This document shows, piece after piece, positions 56,991 to 64,000 of a DNA stretch of 64,000 nucleotides. A model generated the notes under the pieces. The model saw only the letters and a list, made by a program, of their open reading frames with translations, was not told the origin of the DNA and searched no databases. Position 1 is the first letter of the stretch; each line of letters opens with the position of its first letter. Position numbers and translations under genes: made by a program. Origin of the DNA: Megaleporinus macrocephalus (taxonomy: Eukaryota > Chordata > Actinopteri > Characiformes > Anostomidae); assembly GCA_021613375.1 (NCBI GenBank), contig CM038716.1:4239684-4303683 (forward strand), given 5' to 3'.

Positions 56991-58330
56991 GTCTCTGAAA
57001 AAAGGTTTACCAAGCGTGAAGAGCTCTTCAACAATAAAACTTCTTAAAATTAATTTCATTTATCTGTTTATCCTTTACACTTCATACCTAGACATGCAGA
57101 TTATCAGTGAGATGCAATGGTTTGGTCCAGCGGGCTTGGCTCCTAAATTTGACCAATCAACTTTTGGTTTTGACTGTTTCCCTCCAGTGATCCTTCAAAC
57201 AGGTGCCATTAGCACACATGGCCAAGGGTCAGGACTCTAGCAAACAGATGCAGTGCTCTTACAACCATTCACGCCATGATGGAGTGCAGAGCAGTCCAAG
57301 GAGCCATGCCCCTGCGTACCCCAGGGACTCTGTTCAGACTTCTGTGAGGCAAGAGCTCATGGGAAGAGCTGGACTCACAAGAAGAGAGATGTAATACTCA
57401 TAAATACCTGTGACTGTGTGGACACTATGTGTGGAGCAAGGTGGGGCATGTCAATCTGTGCTGGGCTGTGAGGTAGTTGAGGCAATGTGTAGATGTATTG
57501 CTATTAGTGACCTTGCCAGTCTATTGGCTTCCCAGTCATTCCAGCCAGAGCTGGCTGAGGTTCTCACCATCTCCCAACTTCATCATCTTCTTCTTCACAC
57601 CAGCCCCACAATATGGGACATATTCAGAATTGTAGCTTTGGTGTCAACAAATCAAACCATATATATATAAATAAAAGAATTTATAAATAAAACCAGAAAA
57701 CCAGAATAAACGACAGAAGCTTCATCCTGATGCTGCTTGCAGGTGGGCTATGCCTACAAATACCTCATGTTATGGTTATTATTCATTGTGGCCCATCCAC
57801 AAGTGCAATTCTGGTGCCACTCCTACAAATGATGGTACTGGTTTGCAAATGAAAAAAGTTGTTTGAGTATTAATGATGAAGAATGCATTGAATTTCTTGA
57901 ACACAGCAAAAAGGTTTGCATGCATAGACACTCTGGTGGTCAAAGACATGCTTCATCTTTTTCACAATAGGGTCCGTTTTATTGGATCATAACCCGTTCG
58001 TCATGTAGGCCAGTCCATTTGAGATCATAAGGTTACAGAGTTTGAGGAAAGTGTTTGTTTGCATGACTTATTGGCATGTGGTGAGCACAATGTCAACAGG
58101 TAGGGTCCCATTACTTGTTAGGTGCAGTCGGCTCGCAGCTCCAATGCAAATCTGAAAGAAAGAAACTTGAGACACGAGCATGTCTTGGCTCCTTGACAGG
58201 TTGCTAACAGTCCCTCAAACCCTATTAACAATGGGATTAAAAATCAGGGCACATGCAGTTGCAATGAATAAGTTCAACTGTACATAGCTGGAATCACATA
58301 AACCACAGGGAGTGGCTTTCATTAGGTAGC
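56991..58330. other. Intergenic, no gene seen
   Basis: No recognisable transposon end or exon. Short frames (for example 57410-57670) show no family motif. Confidence 0.4.
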
Positions 58331-59400
58331 GCAATATAGCTAGTGGTGTTGAACTGCAGGGCTTAGGGCCAACCACCGACGTTAGCTCCGGCTCTGATTG
58401 TTAAGGCAAATTACGAGTAGAAGCTGAAGACAGACGCCTTGTTTATCAAGGTGGCGAAGCTCTGTTTATACTCAGGCAAGCGTTCTTTAAAAAGCGTGTC
58501 CATTTTAGCAGCAAGTACTGAGGGATTGGAGGGCAGATTTGAAAGTGTTTAACATTTTTTTCCGGATTAGAACGCGATTACATGTTTGCCGTTGCTCCCC
58601 GCCGAGAGCGTTGGGCAATTTGGGGCACAGCAGAGAAGGAGCGGACGGATGGAAATCTTTGTAGCATTTCCATAAATTAATCCACGCCGTGTGTTTTGAC
58701 CTGTACCTGTTCAGATTTATTAGGTCTTAAGCTTCTCGTCGCTCTTGTCTCATTATGTTGGCTGACTAACAGCTATTTAAGCTGGAAACTGGCAAAGCCT
58801 CCCTGGCCCCGCCGTTCCTCAGGTCAGGTGACACGGCCCCTGTGGAAGAACGCTTTAACCTGAACACGCACACTTTAGGGAGTGGGCTGAAAAACAAAGG
58901 CGTTCCGGTTGCGCTACGCTGCCCACCGGTCTTGCAGGAACTCTCTCCTATCGCTCACGCTCCGCTGCTCCTGTAGAACGCTTTGTCCGGCAGGAATTTC
59001 AGCCAGGTCACGTGACCAGAGCAGCAGCCATTCAAAGAGCAGGAATGGCATGAGGTCATCTTCAGGCGGCAGGCCTATTGTTTCAGCAGGGCATAGAGTG
59101 GGCGGCGAGGGGGGGGCGTGCCGTCTGGCGCTGGGTGTCATACGAGACCACCTCAGGGCGGCAGGTAAAGTTTGCGTGGAAGGCGCTGGCGGCTGGGAGA
59201 TGCCGGGTCAGGTGGGCGTTGGAAACATTCCTTTGCAGTCCCACTTTTCAATGAGCATCTAATAGTTTCATTGACAGAAAGGCCGTGAAACGCTACCATG
59301 TAAAGAGGCAGGCTTTCCGGACGGATCGTGTTTCTATAATCTCGGCTCGCACCTTCCACAAGCACCCGACACACACACACACATGCGCACGAGTTTACCC
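58331..59400. other. Possible conserved non-coding block
   Basis: Unique GC-balanced sequence. 58560-58800 has CATAAATTAATCCACGCC and TATTTAAGCTGG motifs. 58900-59260 is GC-rich with CG dinucleotides but gives only short frames on both strands. Confidence 0.28.
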
Positions 59401-60095
59401 CGAAACTGGGGACACAGTAGAAAGAAAGGCTCTGGTGAACACCTTGTTCTTTATAATAGTCTTATTTCTACAATGTTTTATTCCTGGATTGTGTTATTCT
59501 GGCTAGGATGATCAGCCAAACATGATATGGTGAGAAATGATGCAGTGTTGTGCTTTTTGGCAAGATTAGGTTTATTTTGGCTTCCAGCTGAGTCGAATTC
59601 ACTGTTCAGTCACAACCTGGACTCAGCAGAAAGAAAACTTCAGTTTAATTAATGCAACTGTGCAAAAATTCTAAGCTGGGCTCCATTTTTTCCTTGTAAA
59701 CCAGCAATTTTTCCAAATTTAAATCTTAAGTCTTAAAGAGTCTAAATTCAAATCAAATCAAATCAAATAAAAGTTTATTTGTCATATTTATACTATATCT
59801 ATCACACACGGTACTACTAGCAGTGAATTGCATTGCAATCTGCCCACTCACATAAAACACTGAGATTATATAAAGCATCTGAAATGTTAAAGAATGCATT
59901 TAAGATCATGATGAAATAAGCATAAAAATGATAGGGCATGTTTTGAGATAATGATATTGTATTAAAAAAATAAATAAATACAAATAAATAAAACACCTTA
60001 ATATGCACTACAGAACTCAGAAGTGTGCTGAGTGGATAAAATGAATGAATGACAGAAATTTATACAAATGCAAACAGTGCTGTGTAGCTGAGCAG
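59401..60095. other. Intergenic, AT-rich, no gene
   Basis: (AAATC)n-like short run near 59750-59770. Nothing else. Confidence 0.45.
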
Positions 60096-60530
60096 GAGTT
60101 CTGTGTATGATGTGTGTGTTAGTTCTGTGTATGATGTGTGTGTGAGTTCTGTGTATGATGTGTGTGTAAGTTCTGTGTATGATGTGTGTGTGAGTCCTGT
60201 GTTTGATGTGTGTGTGAGTCCTGTGTATGATGTGAGTGAGTTCTGTGTATGATGTGTGTGAGTTCTGTGTATGATGTGTGTGTGAGTCCTGTGTATGATG
60301 TGTGTGAGTTCTGTGTATGATGTGTGTGAGTTCTGTGTATGATGTGTGTGTGAGTTCTGTGTATGATGTTTGTGTGTGAGTCCTGTGTATGATGTGTGTG
60401 TGAGTTCTGTGTACGATGTGTGTGTGAGCCCTGTGTATGATGTGTGTGTGTGTGTGTGTGTGTGTGAGTCCTGTGTATGATGTGTGTGTGAGTCCTGTGT
60501 ATGCTGTGTGTGTTTTTTGTGTAAAAGAGT

Positions 60531-60565
<35 letters not shown>

Positions 60566-61140
60566 TCTGTGTATGATGTCTGTGTGTGTTCTGTGTGTGC
60601 TGTGTGTGTGAGTCCTGTGTATGATGTGTGTGTGTGTGTGTGAGTCCTGTGTATGATGTGTGTGTGTGAGTCCTGTGTATGCTGTGTGTGTTTGTGTGTA
60701 AAAGAGTCCTGTGTGTGTGTGTGAGTCCTGTGTATGATGTGTGTGTGAGCCCTGTGTATGCTGTGTGTGTGTGTCCTGTGTATGATGTGTGTGTGTGTGT
60801 GTGTGTGAGTCCTGTGTATGATGTGTGTGTGTGAGTCATGTGTATGCTGTGTGTGTTTGTGTGTAAAAGAGTCCTGTGTGTGTATGTGAGTCCTGTGTAT
60901 GATGTGTGTGTGAGCCCTGTGTATGCTGTGTGTGTGAGCCCTGTGTATGCTGTGTGTGTTTGTGTGTGTGAGTCCTGTGTATGATGTGTGTGTGAGCCCT
61001 GTGTATGCTGTGTGTGTGAGCCCTGTGTATGCTGTGTGTGTTTGTGTGTGAAAGAGTCCTGTGTGTGTGTGTGTGAGTCATGTATATGATGTGTGTGTGA
61101 GTCCTATGTATGATGTATGAGTCCTATCTATGTATGTGAG
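60096..61140 (+). repeat. TG-rich minisatellite, unit about 24 bp, over 1 kb
   Basis: Units of the form GTGTATGATGTGTGTGTGAG plus TCCT or TTCT vary in TG-run length, with occasional TGTATGCTGTG and GTAAAAGAGTCC variants at regular spots near 60523, 60700, 60865 and 61045. Purine-pyrimidine alternation is extensive. Frames of 60-259 codons are artefacts. Confidence 0.95.
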
Positions 61141-62585
61141 GTGGTCTTAGTTGCTGCCTTGGTACAGCGTCTGCGGGAAGAAGCTCTTCTTCATCCTCTA
61201 TGTGCATGTTCACCTGGTCCATGTTATGACATGTTAAAAATGATTAAACGATGAATGCATGTGCCGTTTTCTATATCATCACAGTCCAAAGCAGAACTCC
61301 ATTTCTGTTATTTTACATTTAAGTCAATATAAGATTATAGTACATAATACATATAAGATTAAGTCCCATGCATGCAGAAAGTCATGTGTAAATGATGGGG
61401 CAGAAAAAGATTTAAGATTTGAGCCATTCTGTAAACAGTAAAACACAATAAATTATTATTAAGAACCCAATGGGGCAAACTTGAAAAATACACAACTAGC
61501 ATGGTGAATAAAATAAATAGATATCCTTGCTTTTAAATTCCAGAAAGATGAGTGATAGTCAACTGTTGCTTTTCAATCTTTAAAGTGTGGTTTTACAAAG
61601 ATATCGTCACAAATCCATTCAATGTCCATTCAAATCTGTCTTTAAAGAAGAATCTGGGCTAACGGAGGTCTTCTTTGCCTGAACTGTTGTTCACCAGCCC
61701 ACTGTTGTTTTACTGCTACTACTGTAATCTGAGAGCGCTGCAGGTGGCAGTTAAAGGTGCCATAAACTGTTTATTCAGTGTTTTACAGTGTTCTCTGATG
61801 TTCTACATAGAAGGTGTGTGTCTTTGGTCTGGATGTGGTTTCACGCATCCATTTACTCCCTATGTGGCGCTGGACTCGCTGACAGCAGTGTCTGAGAGGA
61901 GGATGCTGTCTATAAGCTGCAGGCCATCATGGATAATGGCTTCCACCCTCTTTATCACACAGTGGAGGTCATTCCTACCAGTGGCTATCAGACTTTATAA
62001 CTCCTCTCTTAACGTACAACACCTCTCACATGTACAGTAATAACAATAGAACAATAATTTAATTATGTGTGCAACAACTCAAATGTGCAATAACTTCTAA
62101 ACTCTTACTGCTGTATACAGTATATCTGTACTTATTATTATAGCCACAGTCACTTTATATTTTATTCTTCTATTGTATTATAAGACTTTATATATAAGCC
62201 ACAGCCACTTTATATTTTATTTTTCTATTGTATTATAAGACTTTATATATGTGCCACAGCCACTTTATATTTTATTCTTCTATTGTATTATAACACTTTA
62301 TATATGTGCCACAGTCATTTTATATTTTATTCTTCTATTGTATTATAAGACTTTATATATGTGCCACAGTCATTTTATATTTTATTCTTCTATTGTATTA
62401 TAAGACTTTATATATGTGCCACAGTCATTTTATATTTTATTCTTCTATTGTATTATAAGACTTTATATATGTGCCACAGTCACTTTATATTTTATTCTTC
62501 TATTGTATTACAAGATTTATATATGTGTACATATTGCAAATTTCTTTTTTGTTGTAAATTATTATTAGAGGGGGATCAATAAAGT
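61141..62585 (+). mobile_element. Retroelement-like 3' region with internal 55-bp tandem repeat
   Basis: Near 61960-62010 a frame ends WRSFLPVAIRLYNSSL, a motif found near the 3' end of repeated fish elements. The region finishes GGGGATCAATAAAGTATTTC CGATTCTGG, a typical retroposon-like tail. Between 62150 and 62520 a 55-bp unit (CACTTTATATTTTATTCTTC...GTGCCAC) is repeated about 7 times. No reverse transcriptase domain is visible, so the class is not assigned. Confidence 0.5.
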
Positions 62586-62739
62586 ATTTCCGATTCTGGT
62601 TCTGGTTCAATCCTACAGTGAAACTAACTGTTTCTTCTTTTTTGCTGAGCTAATGAATAATTTGATGAGTTCTGCACTGATTGGCTGGTTTACAGTGAGA
62701 CACTGTAATGATTACATAGAAGCAAAATATCAAAATAGA

Positions 62740-62935
62740 CAGAGATATCTCCATTTTTGTCGATTTTGAGTTTTCTACTTCATTTAAACTCGACAGTGGT
62801 TGTTTACATTGTGTGAAAATTTTATGATTCATGAGCCAATAGAAGTGTTCTATTAAAAGTAAAGTATATTTTTGGTCTCTCCTGTAAAGTTGCAATTTTG
62901 AAGATACTTGTTTTTCCTTGGACAGCGATGATATA
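62740..62935 (+). repeat. Dispersed repeat family A copy
   Basis: TTTATGATTCATGAGCCAAT, AGAAGTGTTCTATTAAAAGT and CTCTCCTGTAAAGTTGCAAT match the family landmarks. Confidence 0.75.
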
Positions 62936-63600
62936 AGTTAGATTAATATACTTATACTATTATACTATAGTTAACCATGCTGATGTTACTGCTATCTTAC
63001 TCGTATCCAACGTTGCCTTTACTAGCTACATTCTTTTGATGTCAACATCTACACAAAGTGAATTAAAGTTGTTACTCACTATGAAACTTTTATGTTTAAG
63101 ATGATCTGCTTCAATCAGCAAACAGTGATAAACTCACACAGCATGGCAGCTACTTACAGGTTACTGTTGGGGCTGTGATGCTACTAAAGGTGGAACTGTT
63201 TGTCTTTTCAGTCTCTTCAGTGTTATATACAAAAATGCTCGATATGTGGGAGATGAAGTTGCTTTGTATTCACCAGCTTGTTTTGCCAATTTTCCATAAA
63301 GATGAACTTCAGCCAACAGGTCTGCTGACAGGTTGGTTCATTGGGAAGGGAATGAAAAGTGCCAACATTGCCTTTACAGCCTGAAACAGTAGATTTCACC
63401 ACATAGTCCACTGTTTGCTGATGCTCTGTTGTGGTTGTATGTAAAAGTTGGGGGTGTAAATATTATCGAGTCTATAACAACACACTTAAAGATTTTGGAA
63501 TCCATCAATTTTACCATACCTCAGCAGGATTGTATTTGAAGGAGGAACAACAGGGTTTGAGATTGATGGTATTTACAGTTCCATGTACTGGACTCTCATT
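62936..63600. other. Intergenic, no gene seen
   Basis: AT-rich unique sequence. The short frames here carry no recognisable motif. Confidence 0.4.
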
Positions 63601-63603
63601 ATT

Positions 63604-64000
63604 CATACACTTTATTGCTATACATATTCACTCACCCCTTTAAATGATTAAATTCAGGTGTTCCAATCAGTTCCATGGCCACAGGTGCACCTAGACATGC
63701 AGACTGCTTCTACACACATTAGTGAAAGAATGGGTCTCCCTCAGGAGCTCAGTGAACTCCAGCGTGGTACCGTCCAGTCGTGAAATTTACTCTAAATTCT
63801 AAATATTCCACAGTCGACTGTCAGTGGTATTATAACAAAGTTAAAGTGATAGGGAATTAAGTGGTAGCCATGTCAAATGATAGAGCGGGGTCAACAGATG
63901 CTGAAGAGCATAGTGCGCAGAGGTCACCAACTTTCTGCAGAGTTAATCACTACAGACCTCCAAACTTCATGTGGCTTTCAGATTAGCTGAAGAACAGAGC
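63604..64000 (+). mobile_element. Tc1-like element, 5' part, cut by window end
   Basis: Starts near ATACACTTTATTGCTATACA and continues TTCAGGTGTTCCAATCAGTT, CCATGGCCACAGGTGCACCT, GAAAGAATGGGTCTCCCTCA, CTCAGTGAACTCCAGCGTGG and AACTTTCTGCAGAGTTAATC. This is the familiar 5' half of a fish Tc1 transposase (frame begins MGLPQELSEL). A block is missing after CGTGGTACCGTCC, so it is likely dead. It continues beyond the window. Confidence 0.85.

Noticed and set aside
58909..59262. 117-codon + strand frame in GC-rich DNA
   Set aside because: No recognisable motif, and an equally long frame lies on the opposite strand, as expected by chance in GC-rich sequence.
60060..60839. Minus-strand frame of 259 codons, HTHTSYTGL repeats
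   Set aside because: Low-complexity translation of the TG-rich minisatellite.

Overview
The window reads as vertebrate nuclear DNA, most likely from a teleost fish. It is AT-rich and intron-heavy, and it is packed with Tc1/mariner and hAT elements, tRNA-derived SINEs, an L2-type LINE tail, microsatellites and large minisatellites. There are no bacterial-style operons. Only two genes can be supported, and both are split by introns, so neither shows as one open frame.

Left end (1-7.0 kb, + strand): the 3' end of the complement lectin-pathway gene masp1, in its MASP-3 form. Two exons encode the second CCP (sushi) module, a short extra exon encodes a Ser/Thr/Pro-rich linker, and one large exon encodes the whole MASP-3 trypsin-like protease domain with an intact triad. 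The 5' part of the gene lies to the left of the window. The introns carry a 39-bp minisatellite, a TA-flanked MITE and a hAT MITE full of AT repeats. I see no MASP-1-type protease exons downstream.

Middle (10.1-23.2 kb, - strand): ostn (osteocrin/musclin), convergent with masp1. Three coding exons (19055-18957, 16743-16523, 10856-10772) join in frame to a 134-residue secreted prohormone. It has a signal peptide, a KRKR processing site and the two natriuretic-peptide-like motifs. A TATA/CCAAT promoter with a consensus kappa-B site and a candidate untranslated first exon with a strong splice donor lie near 23.0-23.2 kb. The introns hold twin hAT insertions with 8-bp target duplications, Tc1 and L2 remnants, a 20-bp minisatellite, and a 443-bp tandem duplication.

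Right part (23.2-64 kb): no supportable gene. It is intergenic sequence upstream of ostn, filled with repeats. These include a 24-bp minisatellite resembling a transposon terminus, a 31-bp minisatellite, a TG-rich minisatellite, a nearly complete but inactive Tc1 element with intact TIRs, foldback elements, SINEs, a 145-bp near-perfect palindrome at a junction of transposon ends, and many copies of an unclassified dispersed family. Several low-repeat, GC-balanced blocks (about 30.2-31.1, 41.3-42.3, 52.9-53.5, 56.3-56.9 and 58.3-58.9 kb) could be conserved regulatory DNA, but this needs alignment.

The two genes do not act in one pathway. MASP-3 is a circulating complement-activating protease; osteocrin is a muscle/bone peptide that blocks natriuretic-peptide clearance. 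Human MASP1 and OSTN both lie on 3q27-q28, so the pairing fits an old neighbourhood drawn close together.
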